From RBG-16-64-43 sp964353865 (GTDB lineage Bacteria > Chloroflexota > Anaerolineae > Anaerolineales > RBG-16-64-43), in contig CAYGXJ010000029.1 in the NCBI GenBank assembly GCA_964353865.1, positions 1 to 64,000 on the forward strand: a DNA stretch of 64,000 nt, written 5' to 3'. Below are positions 39,889-49,105 of the stretch, one piece after another. Below the pieces are notes generated by a model, which saw nothing but the letters and a program-made list of their open reading frames with translations, was not told the DNA's origin and did not search any database. The number at the start of each line of letters is the position of its first letter. Position 1 is the first letter of the stretch. A program made the translations under genes and the position numbers.

Positions 39889-40998
39889 ATGCCACAAATC
39901 TTCCCCTTCTCAGCCATCGTCGGCCAAGAGCGCATGAAACGTGCGCTCCTGCTGAATGCGGTCAACCCGCGCATCGGCGGGGTATTGATTCGTGGCGAGC
40001 GAGGTACGGCCAAGTCGACCGCCGCGCGTGCCCTGGCGGCGCTGCTGCCTGAGGTGCGCGTGGTGCGCAACTGCCGCTTCGGCTGCGACCCCGACCGGCC
40101 GACCACCTGGTGCACCGAGTGCCGTGAGCGCGAGCATGCCAACGGGCCGCTGCCCTACGACATGCGCCGCACCTCCTTCGTCAACCTGCCGGTCTCCGCC
40201 ACCGAGGACCGGGTGGTGGGCACGCTGGATATCGAACGGGCCATCCAGAAGGGGGAGCGCTACTTCGAGCCCGGCGTGCTGGCCTCGGCCAACCGCGGCA
40301 TGCTGTACATCGACGAGGTCAACCTGCTCGATGATCACGTGGTCGATATCCTCCTGGATTCGGCGGCCATGGGCATGAATATCGTCGAGCGCGAGGGAAT
40401 CTCGTTCACCCATCCGGCGCGATTCATCCTGGTGGGCACCATGAACCCGGAGGAGGGCGACCTGCGCCCGCAGCTTCTGGACCGCTTTGCCCTGTGCGTC
40501 GAAGTGCACGGCATCATCGACGCGCGCGACCGGGTGGCCATCATGGAACGCAACCTGGCCTTCGAGGGTTCGCCCGAGGATTTCCGTGCCGAATGGCTCG
40601 CCAAAGAGAATGAGCTCTCGGCCGAGATCGAGCGCGCGCGCGAGCTCGTCGAGCATGTCGCCTACTCCAGTCGCGACCTGCTTTCCATTGCCGGCCTGAC
40701 CGCCTCGCTGCAGGTGGACGGGCACCGCGCGGACCTGGTCATCCTCAAGGCCGCCCGTGCCCAGGCGGCGCTCCACGGCCGCAAGGCCATCTCCGACCAC
40801 GACATCGCCGTGGCGGCTGAACTCGCCCTGCCTCACCGCATGAAGAAGGGCCCCTTGCAGCAGAGCGAGATGAGCCTGTACAACCTTGAGGAGCGCATCG
40901 ACCAAATCCACGCGGATATGCAGTCGCAGGAAGAGGCCAACCCGCACCCGAGCGAAGACCAGCCTGCCTCAACCGTCGTAAAAAAAAAGATGAGCTGA
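39889..40998 (+). CDS. chlI: Magnesium/cobalt chelatase ATPase subunit (ChlI/BchI), zero-frame product
   Basis: 369 residues, an AAA+ protein. Walker A is GERGTAKST (36-44), the family cysteine stretch is NCRFGCDPDRPTTWCTECRE, the Walker B region is MLYIDEVNLLDDHVVDILLD, and sensor 1 is GTMNPEEGDLRPQLLDRF. ChlI rings insert Mg2+ into protoporphyrin or, with CobN, Co2+ into the corrin ring. Frame zero ends at TGA 40996-40998, two codons after an A9 run, while the VWA part of ChlD continues in the -1 frame. No chlH or cobN is visible here. Start ATG 39889 behind GAGGTGGAG. Confidence 0.9.
   Translation: MPQIFPFSAIVGQERMKRALLLNAVNPRIGGVLIRGERGTAKSTAARALAALLPEVRVVRNCRFGCDPDRPTTWCTECREREHANGPLPYDMRRTSFVNLPVSATEDRVVGTLDIERAIQKGERYFEPGVLASANRGMLYIDEVNLLDDHVVDILLDSAAMGMNIVEREGISFTHPARFILVGTMNPEEGDLRPQLLDRFALCVEVHGIIDARDRVAIMERNLAFEGSPEDFRAEWLAKENELSAEIERARELVEHVAYSSRDLLSIAGLTASLQVDGHRADLVILKAARAQAALHGRKAISDHDIAVAAELALPHRMKKGPLQQSEMSLYNLEERIDQIHADMQSQEEANPHPSEDQPASTVVKKKMS
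40980..40989 (+). other. Programmed -1 frameshift site (A9G run)
   Basis: Nine A (40980-40988) then G. Read in the chlI frame this contains A AAA AAG (40983-40989), the most slippery bacterial heptamer. Slipping back one base joins chlI to the open VWA frame. TGAGC/GCTCA (40991-41010) may form a small hairpin downstream. The zero-frame stop TGA follows at 40996. Confidence 0.8.
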
Positions 40999-41948
40999 AC
41001 GCCCCGCTCAAAGAAGCCCAGCCACAGGTCGCACCGCTCGATCCCGGCCTCCAGCCTCCAGTCGAATCGGAGGAACGCCCGTGGTGGGAGGGCGGCCAGA
41101 AGGTAAAGATGGGCTCGGCCTTTGCGCCGCGCCGGCTGGCCACGCCGCTCGACCGTCTCACCCGGCGCCAGGCTGGGCGCCGCTCGCGCACGCGCACCAC
41201 CCAAAAGCGCGGGCGCTACGTGCAGGCGCGGCCCACGCCCGGCAAGGCGGTCGATCTCGCCATCGACGCCACCCTGCGCGCCGCGGCGCCGTTCCAGGTG
41301 GAGCGCCACGAAGAGCGCGAGAAGGTCGCCTTTGCGGTGCATCCCTCCGACTTCCATCGCAAGGTCCGGGTCCGCCGCGCCGCCAATTTGATCCTCTTCG
41401 TTGTGGACGCCTCCTGGTCGATGGCGGTCGCCGAGCGTATGTCCGCCACTAAGGGTGCCATTCTCTCGCTGCTGACCGACGCCTACCAGCGGCGTGACCG
41501 GGTGGGCCTGGTGGTGTTCCAGAAGGATCGCGCCCACCTGGTGCTGCCGCCAACCCACTCCACGCACTTGGCCACGCGAGCGCTGGCGGATATTCCGGTG
41601 GGAGGCAAGACGCCGCTCTCGGCTGGGCTGGCGCTTGCGCTCAAGGTCTTCCGCCAGGAAAAAGTGGTGCATCCGGAAGTGATGCCGCTGATGATCCTGC
41701 TCACCGACGGGGCGGCCAATGTCTCGCTCGGCACACTGCCGCCGCTGGAGGAAGCTCACCGCTTCGCCGACGAGCTGCGCGAGGCGCGCATCCGCAGTGT
41801 GGTGGTCAACATGGAGCACGCCGCCTTCGATCAGGGCCTGGCCCGCGCGCTGGCCGATCACCTCAAAGGGCCGTGCTACACGCTGCAGGAGCTGCGCGCC
41901 GAGGCCCTGTACGAGACCGTGCGCGGCGAATTGGACCAGGCCGGGTGA
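40980..41948 (+). CDS. chlD: ChlD/BchD C-terminal part (linker and VWA domain) in the -1 frame
   Basis: From the A9 run this frame is open without a stop to 41948 and begins KKKDELNAPLKEA. A Pro/Glu-rich linker (the acidic polyproline region of ChlD) leads to GSAFAPRRLATPLDRLTRRQ and a complete VWA domain: MIDAS DASWS (near 41405), Thr in GGKTPLSAGL and Asp in LTDGAAN. Joined with the upstream frame it gives a 686-residue ChlD. A separate start at ATG 41109 is possible but would drop the linker. The GTGA overlap with the next gene suggests coupling. Confidence 0.82.
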   Translation, partial: KKKDELNAPLKEAQPQVAPLDPGLQPPVESEERPWWEGGQKVKMGSAFAPRRLATPLDRLTRRQAGRRSRTRTTQKRGRYVQARPTPGKAVDLAIDATLRAAAPFQVERHEEREKVAFAVHPSDFHRKVRVRRAANLILFVVDASWSMAVAERMSATKGAILSLLTDAYQRRDRVGLVVFQKDRAHLVLPPTHSTHLATRALADIPVGGKTPLSAGLALALKVFRQEKVVHPEVMPLMILLTDGAANVSLGTLPPLEEAHRFADELREARIRSVVVNMEHAAFDQGLARALADHLKGPCYTLQELRAEALYETVRGELDQAG

Positions 41949-42499
41949 GCGGCGGTTCCCCCGAGCAGCCCTACTTCTCTTACACGATCCAGATGAGCCC
42001 CAACTCCTTGAGACGCCTCGCCACCCCGCACGCCGAGCGGCCCGACACCCCGGTTTCCTACGGAATCCAGCCCGCGCCCTCGGGCCAGGGCACCCTTCCG
42101 TGGGATTTTGTTGGCGAGCGAATGCGCACCGCACGCAGCTATTGGGTTGTGACGAGCAGCCACCAGGGACGGCCGCACGCCGCGCCGGTATGGGGCATCT
42201 GGGCGGAGGGGACCTTCTTCTTCGCCACGGATGTCGCGTCACGCAAGGCGCGCAACCTGCATCTGAACCCACAGGGCGTAGTGCATCCCGCAAGCGGCGA
42301 CGAGGTGGTCATCCTCGAGGGGCGAGTGGAAGGGGTGGACGACAAAGGCTTGCAGGCGCGGGTCGACGCCGTCTACTTAGCCAAGCATGCCTTCCATATG
42401 GAAGGCGGACCGATCTACCGGGTGCGGGTGGACAAGGCTCTGGCCTGGCGCGAACGGGATTTCCCCTCCAGCGCTACTCGTTTTCAGATGCAAGGCTGA
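41945..42499 (+). CDS. Pyridoxamine 5'-phosphate oxidase-family protein
   Basis: 184 residues from GTG 41945. The N-terminal 55 residues are poorly conserved; then RTARSYWVVTSSHQGRPHAA, PVWGIWAEGTFFFATDVASR and KARNLHLNPQGVVHPASGDE are the split-barrel FMN/F420-binding pattern. Such proteins bind FMN, F420 or heme; the reaction is unknown. GTG 41945 overlaps the chlD stop (GTGA); ATG 41993 is the alternative. Because it follows the chelatase gene directly, a role in tetrapyrrole metabolism is possible, but it is inference. Confidence 0.75.
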   Translation: MSGGSPEQPYFSYTIQMSPNSLRRLATPHAERPDTPVSYGIQPAPSGQGTLPWDFVGERMRTARSYWVVTSSHQGRPHAAPVWGIWAEGTFFFATDVASRKARNLHLNPQGVVHPASGDEVVILEGRVEGVDDKGLQARVDAVYLAKHAFHMEGGPIYRVRVDKALAWRERDFPSSATRFQMQG

Positions 42500-42660
42500 G
42501 GGCGCCAGCCGCATGCACCCTCGCGGACACTTGCGCTGCGGCTTCCCGAAGCGGGAAGCCATGCGCATGGCCGCGCGTGCGCGGGCAGGTGTGAGGCATG
42601 CTATGCCCTCTGGCGCTAGACCCATGTGACGCGAGGCATACCCCTGCGCATGAGACAGCA

Positions 42661-42687
42661 AACAACGGCCGAACAGAGGCCGTTGTT
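42661..42687. terminator. Hairpin between converging transcripts
   Basis: AACAACGGCC (42661-42670), loop GAACAGA, GGCCGTTGTT (42678-42687), a 10-bp perfect stem 31 bases beyond the dehydrogenase stop on the minus strand. T-runs are weak on both sides. Confidence 0.6.
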
Positions 42688-42717
42688 GGGTAGGTGCGTC
42701 AAACGCAGCAGATCGCG

Positions 42718-45144
42718 CTAGGCGCGCAACCGCTCACCCTTTGGGTCGTGCAACACATCGGGGGCCACCTGCGCCGCCACGCGATGGCCGAAGATTTCAA
42801 CGTGCAACGCGGTGCTGGGCGCGCAGAGCGACAGCGGCAAGTACGCGTAAGCAATGTTCTTCTTCACCGTGAAGCCGTAGCCGGCACTGCGCAGGCGGCC
42901 CACGACCTTGTCGCCGGAGAGCACCGCCTCGCCGCCGTAGATGGTGAGATAGTCCTCGCCCCCGATGGTGAGTGTGCACAACTTCTGAGAGAGGCCCTTC
43001 TCCTTTATCTTGGCCAGTGCCTCGCGGCCGACGAACTCGCCCTTGCCCGGGCGTACACAGAAACCCAACCCGGCCTCGTACGGATTCTCGAGCATGGTTA
43101 CGTCCATGCTGTAGTAGCGGTAGCCCTTCTCCAGGCGCAGCGAATCGAGAACCTTGTAGCCGCCCGGCTCAATGCCGAAGGCCGTGCCGGCAGCCATCAA
43201 CGCATCCCACACCTGCACGGCCTGCGCGGCCTCAACGTATAACTCCCAGCCCAGCTCGCCAACGTAGGTCATGCGCTGCGCCAGCACCTTGGCCCCGCGG
43301 ATGTCGATCGTGCGCGCCATCATGTAGGGCAACGCCTCATTCGACACGTCGCCGGAGGTGACGGCGCGCAGCACCTCACGCGCTTTGGGGCCCCACATCC
43401 CGATGACGGCGTAGTCCTCGGTCACGTCACGGATTTCCACCGGCGGGTCGCCCGGCCGCAGGCCGAGGCGCAGATGGCCCAGGTCGTTGCCGATGAAGCC
43501 GGAGCCGGTCACCACGCGGAAGAGATCCTTGCCCAGGCGAGTGATGGTGACATCGCCCTCCACACCGCCGCGGGAATTGAGGAACTGGGTGTAGACGGCG
43601 CGCCCCTCGGGCACGTCCATCTGGCTGTCCGTCAGGCGCTGCAGCAGCGGCAGCCCGCCCGGGCCGCTCACTTCGATCTTTCCGAAGGACGACATATCGA
43701 AAAGGCCTACCCGTTCGCGCACGGCGCGGTGCTCTTCGGCAACGCGATCGAAGTACGGCGGGCGCTTCCAGCCCCACTCGCGCTGATCGGCGCCCATGCG
43801 CCGCCAGGCCTTGCCTGGCTGGCAGTAGTTGACGCGTTCCCAGCCGAACTTCTCGCCGAAGGCTGCGCCCAGTTCCTGCATGCGGTGGTGCAACGGGCTC
43901 ACGCGATGCGGGCGGGCCCACTCGTTCTCGTCGTTGGGGAAGCGCAGCAGGTAGTAGTACTTCACGCCCTCGCGCGTGCGCTCAGCGGCGTACCACGGAT
44001 CGGCATAGTAGCGGCCAAACCGCCAGGCGTGGAAGGAGAAGATATCCAGCGAGGGTTCGCCCTCGATGATCCACTCGGCCAGCACCTTGCCCATACCGCC
44101 CGCGCCGCCGTACCCCTGCAGCGAAAGCCCGTTGGCGCACCAGTACCCGCGCACCCCGGGCATCGGCCCGAGCATCGGCCGGCTGTCGGGCGTGTAGGCC
44201 CCCGGATGGCAGGTCAGGCCCTTGATCTCGGCCTTCTCCAGCACCGGGATGCGCCGAATGACGCCCTCCAGTAGCGGCTCGAAGCGGTCGAAATCGGGCG
44301 GCAGGGTCGCCCCGCTGTGATCCCACGGCGGCCCGTCAATCCAACGCGGCGAGGGGTTGAGCTCGTAGCCGCCCACCACCAGGCCGCCCGCCTCCTCGCG
44401 CAGGTAGACCAGGTTGTCTGGATCGCGCACACACGGCGTGTCGTGGGGGAATTCCTTGCCCGGCACGGCTTTGAGTGTGATGTGTTGGTGATCGACCGGA
44501 GTCGTAGGAATATGCAGGCCAGCCAGGGCCGCCACCCGCGGCCCCCACATGCCGGCCGCGTTGACCACAATTTCGGTGCGGATGGCGCCTTTGTCGGTGA
44601 TCACCCGCGCCACTTCGCCCTGCGGCCCAAGCTCGATGCCGGTGACGCGCGTGTTGGTGTAAACCGCAACGCCCAACTCGCGCGTGCGGCGCGCGAGGTC
44701 GGTGGTGGTGAGATAGGGGTCGAGATGCCCGTCGCGCGGCAGGTAGATCGCACCGAACAGGCTCTCTTTGGAGAGCGCCGGGAAGTGCTTGACCGTTTCG
44801 TCGGGCGAGGTCACTTCCACCTCCAGCCCGATCGCGCGCGCCTGACTTACATTGCGCAGCAGCTCTTTGAATTGCGGCTCGCTGGAAGCCACGCGCAGGC
44901 TGCCGACGTGTTTGACCATACCAAACTCACTGAACAGTTCGATGCTGTACTTGCGGATCTGCATCAGCGTGGGCGAGGTGTGGAATTGGGTCACGAGCCC
45001 GGCGGCCCAACCCGATTCGCCGCTGGCAATCTCGCCCTTCTCGACCAGCACCACCTCCTTCCAGCCCAGTTTGGCCAGATGGTACGCGACGCTGACGCCC
45101 ATAATGCCGCCGCCGATGACGACGGCTCGCGCTTGCTCTTTCAC
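42718..45144 (-). CDS. GcvT-family FAD-dependent dehydrogenase (dimethylglycine/sarcosine dehydrogenase-like), copy A
   Basis: 808 residues. The N-terminal DAO domain has VVIGGGIMGVSVAYHLAKLG, the middle FAO domain follows (about 360-430), and the C-terminal half is GcvT-like folate-binding (FDMSSFGKIEVSGPGGLPLL, TYVGELGWELYVEAAQAV). The family oxidises N-methyl groups of dimethylglycine or sarcosine and hands formaldehyde to tetrahydrofolate. Where the family has the FAD-linking His in WHSAGL, this protein reads GWAAGL, with Trp46 at the His position, so FAD should be non-covalent. GTG start with GGAGG. It is downstream of an APC permease in the same direction. Copy B is at 51715. Confidence 0.87.
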   Translation of the reverse strand: MKEQARAVVIGGGIMGVSVAYHLAKLGWKEVVLVEKGEIASGESGWAAGLVTQFHTSPTLMQIRKYSIELFSEFGMVKHVGSLRVASSEPQFKELLRNVSQARAIGLEVEVTSPDETVKHFPALSKESLFGAIYLPRDGHLDPYLTTTDLARRTRELGVAVYTNTRVTGIELGPQGEVARVITDKGAIRTEIVVNAAGMWGPRVAALAGLHIPTTPVDHQHITLKAVPGKEFPHDTPCVRDPDNLVYLREEAGGLVVGGYELNPSPRWIDGPPWDHSGATLPPDFDRFEPLLEGVIRRIPVLEKAEIKGLTCHPGAYTPDSRPMLGPMPGVRGYWCANGLSLQGYGGAGGMGKVLAEWIIEGEPSLDIFSFHAWRFGRYYADPWYAAERTREGVKYYYLLRFPNDENEWARPHRVSPLHHRMQELGAAFGEKFGWERVNYCQPGKAWRRMGADQREWGWKRPPYFDRVAEEHRAVRERVGLFDMSSFGKIEVSGPGGLPLLQRLTDSQMDVPEGRAVYTQFLNSRGGVEGDVTITRLGKDLFRVVTGSGFIGNDLGHLRLGLRPGDPPVEIRDVTEDYAVIGMWGPKAREVLRAVTSGDVSNEALPYMMARTIDIRGAKVLAQRMTYVGELGWELYVEAAQAVQVWDALMAAGTAFGIEPGGYKVLDSLRLEKGYRYYSMDVTMLENPYEAGLGFCVRPGKGEFVGREALAKIKEKGLSQKLCTLTIGGEDYLTIYGGEAVLSGDKVVGRLRSAGYGFTVKKNIAYAYLPLSLCAPSTALHVEIFGHRVAAQVAPDVLHDPKGERLRA

Positions 45145-45253
45145 GCAAACCTCCTATCAAGACGAGACAGGGATGTCCGACTCGGCCGCTGCTAACATGC
45201 CGCACGCGGCGAGGAAGACGTCGCGCAGGATGAATAGATAAGTCCAACCGACC

Positions 45254-45281
45254 AGGGTGGGGGCGCAGGCGCCCCCACCCT
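45254..45281 (-). terminator. GC-rich hairpin between permease and dehydrogenase genes
   Basis: AGGGTGGGGGCG and CGCCCCCACCCT face each other around a tetraloop (12 bp), 17 bases after the permease stop on the minus strand. No T-run. It may lower dehydrogenase expression relative to the permease or stabilise the upstream message. Confidence 0.55.
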
Positions 45282-45297
45282 GCATACTGGTCGCGCT

Positions 45298-46926
45298 TTA
45301 CTCGGGCGGGATCTCCTTGAAGGCGAAGTCGACGTTGATGCCGCGTCGCTTCTGCGCGGCCTTGGCCACAAAGTACCAGATGGCCGAGACCGCAATGATC
45401 CCGAACACAACGCTGTAGGCTAGCGTGCTGACCAGGCCAAGTTGCGGGTAGATGAGGTAACTGGCAACCATGGCGAAGCCGAACACCGCACCCAGGCCGC
45501 CCAGGATGGTGACCCAGGGGATGTTGCCCAGCTTGTACTTCGCCCCGGGGGAGGCGGCGTACACCTCCTTGGCGCGGAAGGGCAGAACAGCTCCGGCCAG
45601 CGCACTAGCCGCGAAGACGTACCCGCAGGCGAAAGTCACGCCCAGGGTGAGCGGAGCCCACTTGGAGTACAGGTTGTACAGCAGGATGACCGGGATGCTC
45701 AACAGAAAGTAGATCACATGGGCATTGACCGGCGTGTGCAGGCGCTCGTCCACCTTGCTCACCCACTCGGGCAGCAGGCGGTCGAGCGACATGGCCACCA
45801 TGATGCGGGTGACCCCGATGTAGCAGTTGTTGACAATCTGGAACGAGTTGAGGATGTAACCGAAGCCGATCAGGAATACCACCAGCGGGCTGGCGGCCAT
45901 GGCCACAGCCAGCATGTTCGGCCACAGCCAGAAGCCACTGATCTTGGCTTCCGCGACGCCTGACCAGTATCCGGCGCCGGCCACGTAAAGGAATTCGGAG
46001 CCCGCCGCCCGCTCAATGGCTGCGGCAAGCAGCGCGAGCAGGATCCCGGTCACGATCAGCGAACCCACCAGGATGAAAACCTGATTCTTGAATGAGCGGG
46101 CCTCTTTGATCTCGCCGTTCTGCTCGGCGCTGTACGTCGCCCATTGCAGGCTGGTCCAGGCGATGGGGGCAACCAGAAGCGTTGCTAGCAGGCTGAAAGG
46201 CGGGTTGAGGTTGATGCCCGCAGCCTTCGTGGCTTCGACGGCCGTTTCGTAGAAGTTGGGCACACCCCCCGAGGCGATGGCGAAGGCATTTAGACGAGTT
46301 ACGAACTCGGCATGCGGGGTGGTGAAAAGCACCACCAGCATTGTGCCGAAGGCCACCAGAATGGCATAGAACATCACGTACTGGACCTTAACGTAGTTCT
46401 TGAATCCGCTCACCAGCAGGAGCATCGAGAGGAACGCGTTCAGGATGCTGACGACGATGATGCCCCACGAGGAGGTGAACCACACGCCGATGGTCGAGAG
46501 CGCCATGTTTCCGAGGGTGGCGCCTAATCCGAGGAAGAGCGGGGCGAAGCCCAGGTACGACAGAAGCCAGCCCGAGAGCGCCACCCATTGCAGGATCCAG
46601 ATGATAAAGCCTGACATGAGCAGGGTGAAGCCCCAGAATCCGCCGAAGGCGCGGCTCTGAAAGACGTAGTCGCCACCCGAACGGGGCAGGGCGGTGGAAA
46701 GCCACACGTAGGCAAAGGCAATCGGGATTTCCAGGAGCGTGGCCAGCAGGATGCCCCACACCAACTTACCGCCAGGAAGCGCCCCGGGCGCCCACAGGTA
46801 GGTCCAGGGGAAGATCAAGCCCATGGTGAGGATGTTATAGATGAACGCCGAGTACGGAGACATCACCCGTACCAGGCCCGAAGCCTTGCGGGTAAAGACC
46901 TCAGGGGTGCTCGCAGCTGTCGCCAT
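45298..46926 (-). CDS. APC-family amino acid/amine permease, copy A
   Basis: 542 residues with 12-14 hydrophobic helices. The family pattern in helix 1-2 (SPYSAFIYNILTMG) and GGDYVFQSRAFGGFWGFTLL matches APC transporters of amino acids and amines. It is a paralogue of the permease at 62519 (shared RKASGLVR near the N-terminus, SGGDYV/AGGDYV, and RMLPEWASKVDERTKTPVNA versus RLLPEWVSKVDERLHTPVNA). ATG 46926 has GGGAGGG six bases upstream. It lies between the phosphoesterase and the dehydrogenase, suggesting it imports the dehydrogenase substrate. Confidence 0.88.
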   Translation of the reverse strand: MATAASTPEVFTRKASGLVRVMSPYSAFIYNILTMGLIFPWTYLWAPGALPGGKLVWGILLATLLEIPIAFAYVWLSTALPRSGGDYVFQSRAFGGFWGFTLLMSGFIIWILQWVALSGWLLSYLGFAPLFLGLGATLGNMALSTIGVWFTSSWGIIVVSILNAFLSMLLLVSGFKNYVKVQYVMFYAILVAFGTMLVVLFTTPHAEFVTRLNAFAIASGGVPNFYETAVEATKAAGINLNPPFSLLATLLVAPIAWTSLQWATYSAEQNGEIKEARSFKNQVFILVGSLIVTGILLALLAAAIERAAGSEFLYVAGAGYWSGVAEAKISGFWLWPNMLAVAMAASPLVVFLIGFGYILNSFQIVNNCYIGVTRIMVAMSLDRLLPEWVSKVDERLHTPVNAHVIYFLLSIPVILLYNLYSKWAPLTLGVTFACGYVFAASALAGAVLPFRAKEVYAASPGAKYKLGNIPWVTILGGLGAVFGFAMVASYLIYPQLGLVSTLAYSVVFGIIAVSAIWYFVAKAAQKRRGINVDFAFKEIPPE

Positions 46927-47028
46927 TGCATTCCCTCCCACAAGAGTATAGGGTCGACGTTCCGACGGTGCGTAGAGATGAGTGTCGAGCTGGGGTAACA
47001 CCTCCTCCTCTGGCGCTACCTGGGCTTC

Positions 47029-48021
47029 CTAGCCCGAGGTCATCTGGTAGCTTTCGACCTTCCCGTCAACGAGGTTGGCGAGAACCCCCCGCAACAACCC
47101 CTCGCCGTATTCGCTGCCCGGGTTGACGCACACCGTGCGGCCGATTTTGGCCACGCCGGCCGATTCGTGAATGTGGCCGTGCAGCCCCAGCATGGGTTGG
47201 TACTTCTCGATCGCGGTGCGTACTGAATGGCTGCCCGCCCCATGCAGCACTACCTGGCCGGCCTTGACGATTTGCGCCGGCGGGTCCGTCGTCCAATCCA
47301 GCATCGGGCACGTGTCGAGCGTGGAATCCACCGGCGGATCATGAAAGTTGAAGATGCTGCAATTGCGGTTAGGCACCTGGGCCACCATCTTCTCTATGAC
47401 TTCGGCCAACGCTTCGTCGGGCATCTCGCGCGGCGTCTTCCAAGGGGTCGGTGTACTTTGGCCGATGCTGACCATGGTGTGCGCGTCGTCGATGGGCACG
47501 GCGAGGCCCTCGCAGGCCACCACAGCCTCGCTCCCGGCGCGATGCAGCGCGGCCAGCGCGTCGGGGTAGTCGTCATTGCCGCCGGTGACGTAGCAGCGAA
47601 TGCCGGTGCCGCGCAAGCGCGTCTCGGCCAGGTCCACCCAGGCCTCCAACCGCTGACGGGCGAGCTTGTGGAAGAGCCGGTCGACCGCGCCCTTATCGGC
47701 CTGCAAGGCCTTGAACTCGTCGGCCTCCACGAGCTGGCTGTAAAAGCCGAGAGTGCCGATCCGTTCCTGAAGCGCGGCGAGTGCCGAATCGCCCTCCAGG
47801 TGCTCGAGGGTGCCCTGCAGTGTGGCGCGGTACTTGCCCGGGCTTTCGCGGATGATGGGAATCATCATCTTACCGGTGATATCTCCGCCCATGACCAGCA
47901 CGCTGGCTTGGTAGAACTTTCCGGCGTTGATGAACTTGCGGTAGGTCCGCTCCGAGCCGTGAACGTCGGTAGCGAAGAACAGACGTGTGGACTTCTTAGC
48001 TGTCTTGGAGAACAACGGCAT
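47029..48021 (-). CDS. Metallophosphoesterase, copy A
   Basis: 330 residues. The calcineurin-type set is intact: FFATDVHGSE (D-x-H), VMGGDITGK (GD), VTGGNDDYPD (GND), FNFHDPP (His) and LHGHIHES (GHIH). It resembles the archaeal and bacterial small metallophosphoesterases of unknown substrate; the other copy lies at 61391 (shared GKFYQASVLVMGGD versus GKFYEANILILGGD). Probably a phosphomonoester or diester hydrolase. GGAGA precedes ATG 48021, which overlaps deoR by 26 bases. It is second in the DeoR-controlled arm. Confidence 0.88.
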   Translation of the reverse strand: MPLFSKTAKKSTRLFFATDVHGSERTYRKFINAGKFYQASVLVMGGDITGKMMIPIIRESPGKYRATLQGTLEHLEGDSALAALQERIGTLGFYSQLVEADEFKALQADKGAVDRLFHKLARQRLEAWVDLAETRLRGTGIRCYVTGGNDDYPDALAALHRAGSEAVVACEGLAVPIDDAHTMVSIGQSTPTPWKTPREMPDEALAEVIEKMVAQVPNRNCSIFNFHDPPVDSTLDTCPMLDWTTDPPAQIVKAGQVVLHGAGSHSVRTAIEKYQPMLGLHGHIHESAGVAKIGRTVCVNPGSEYGEGLLRGVLANLVDGKVESYQMTSG

Positions 48022-48880
48022 TTGGCTTCTCCTGCTCGGCGCGCAACTTCAGAACTCCTTCCGGCTCAAACTCGCGGCTGGCCACGACCACCTCGACTGA
48101 ACGGCCTTCGAGTTGGGAACGGGCGTCGTCACTGAGATTCTCGTCGGTGACCAGGACCTGGATCTGATCGATCTTCGCCATTTCGAAATTGGAGACCACA
48201 CCCCACTTGGAGTGATCCGCCACAACCACTGCCAAGCCGCGCGTTCGCTCGATCATTACGGCTGCGATCTCAGCCTCGGCGCTGGAGGGGGTGGTGATGT
48301 TGTATTTGAGGCTGATGCCGTCGATGCCGACGAAGCACTTCTTGGCGTACACCTGCTTGAGCATGTCAATGGCGAAGCGTCCAGCCACCGAATTGGACCG
48401 CGGACGCAATGTGCCGCCCAGCAGGATAACCTCGAAGGCTGCATCATGCGCTTCGAGGGCGGCGGTGACATTGCTGGTGAGCAGAGTGAGGTTGGGCAGG
48501 TCGGTGCGTGAGCGCAGGTTGCGCAGCACCTCGGTGGTCGTGGTACCGCTGTTGAGGAAGAGCGTGTCGCCGTCCTCGACCAGCATCGCCGCAGCGCGCC
48601 CGATGGCGCGTTTCTCTTCCGGATGGGCCTGGGCACTGTGGGCGTAGGCCGGCTCCTTGGGCAGGCGTTGGCTGAGAATTGCTCCGCCATGGGTGCGTTC
48701 GACGATCCCTTGCATCTCGAGATATTCGAGGTCGCGGCGGATGGTGGCTTCGGAGGCTTTGAGCAAGTCGCTGAGGGTGGAGCTGCGGGCGATCTGGTGG
48801 ATTTCGAGGTATTCCCGAATCAGACGGCGTCGCTGAGCCGGGATGAGCGTTTGCTCGACGTCCGACACATCGCACCTCAT
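47996..48880 (-). CDS. DeoR/GlpR-family transcriptional regulator
   Basis: 294 residues. The winged helix-turn-helix at about 16-70 (RREYLEIHQI-type start, then LSDLLKASEATIRRDLEYLE) precedes a DeoRC sensor domain (about 95-255; FLNSGTTTTEVLRNL, VFVGIDGISLK-like segment, ITTPSSAEAEIAAVMIERTR). Members bind phosphorylated sugars or similar effectors and usually repress neighbouring catabolic genes. It is first of the minus arm and diverges from the plus arm; a sigma70 consensus promoter drives it. It probably autoregulates and may control both arms. The upstream ATG is preceded by GAGGCTCCC. Confidence 0.93.
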   Translation of the reverse strand: MRCDVSDVEQTLIPAQRRRLIREYLEIHQIARSSTLSDLLKASEATIRRDLEYLEMQGIVERTHGGAILSQRLPKEPAYAHSAQAHPEEKRAIGRAAAMLVEDGDTLFLNSGTTTTEVLRNLRSRTDLPNLTLLTSNVTAALEAHDAAFEVILLGGTLRPRSNSVAGRFAIDMLKQVYAKKCFVGIDGISLKYNITTPSSAEAEIAAVMIERTRGLAVVVADHSKWGVVSNFEMAKIDQIQVLVTDENLSDDARSQLEGRSVEVVVASREFEPEGVLKLRAEQEKPNAVVLQDS

Positions 48881-48968
48881 GGGAGCCTCGCCACGAACTG
48901 GCGGGCATTCGCCGAGCCTGTCTCGAGATGGGAGGCTTTCTTGGGGGCTGACTCGCTCGAGTTGATCA

Positions 48969-48997
48969 ATTATGCAGGATATCGTCGCCTATGTCAA
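48969..48997 (-). promoter_or_regulatory. Consensus promoter of the DeoR arm
   Basis: TTGACA (48997-48992), 17-base spacer, CATAAT (48974-48969) on the minus strand. Predicted start near 48962, 82 bases before ATG 48880. TTGATCAA at 48962-48969 overlaps the -10 and is a possible operator. Confidence 0.8.
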
Positions 48998-49076
48998 CCA
49001 GAACGCGCATCCCTATGCAATAATCGACGCAAACCGAGGTCGATTGGTGACGTTAATTGAGCCTGACTGTCTTGTT

Positions 49077-49105
49077 TTGCACTAATCTGCCCGCTGATGT
49101 ATAAT
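49077..49105 (+). promoter_or_regulatory. Consensus promoter of the plus arm
   Basis: TTGCAC (49077-49082), 17-base spacer, TATAAT (49100-49105). Predicted start near 49112, 43 bases before ATG 49155. It faces away from the deoR promoter, 80 bases between the two -35 elements. Confidence 0.82.

Noticed and set aside
40980..40998. The chlI/chlD break as a simple sequencing or assembly error
   Set aside because: Homopolymer errors are possible, but the run is a correctly phased A AAA AAG, the stop follows immediately, and this gene family is known for frameshifting. It remains the main alternative to test.
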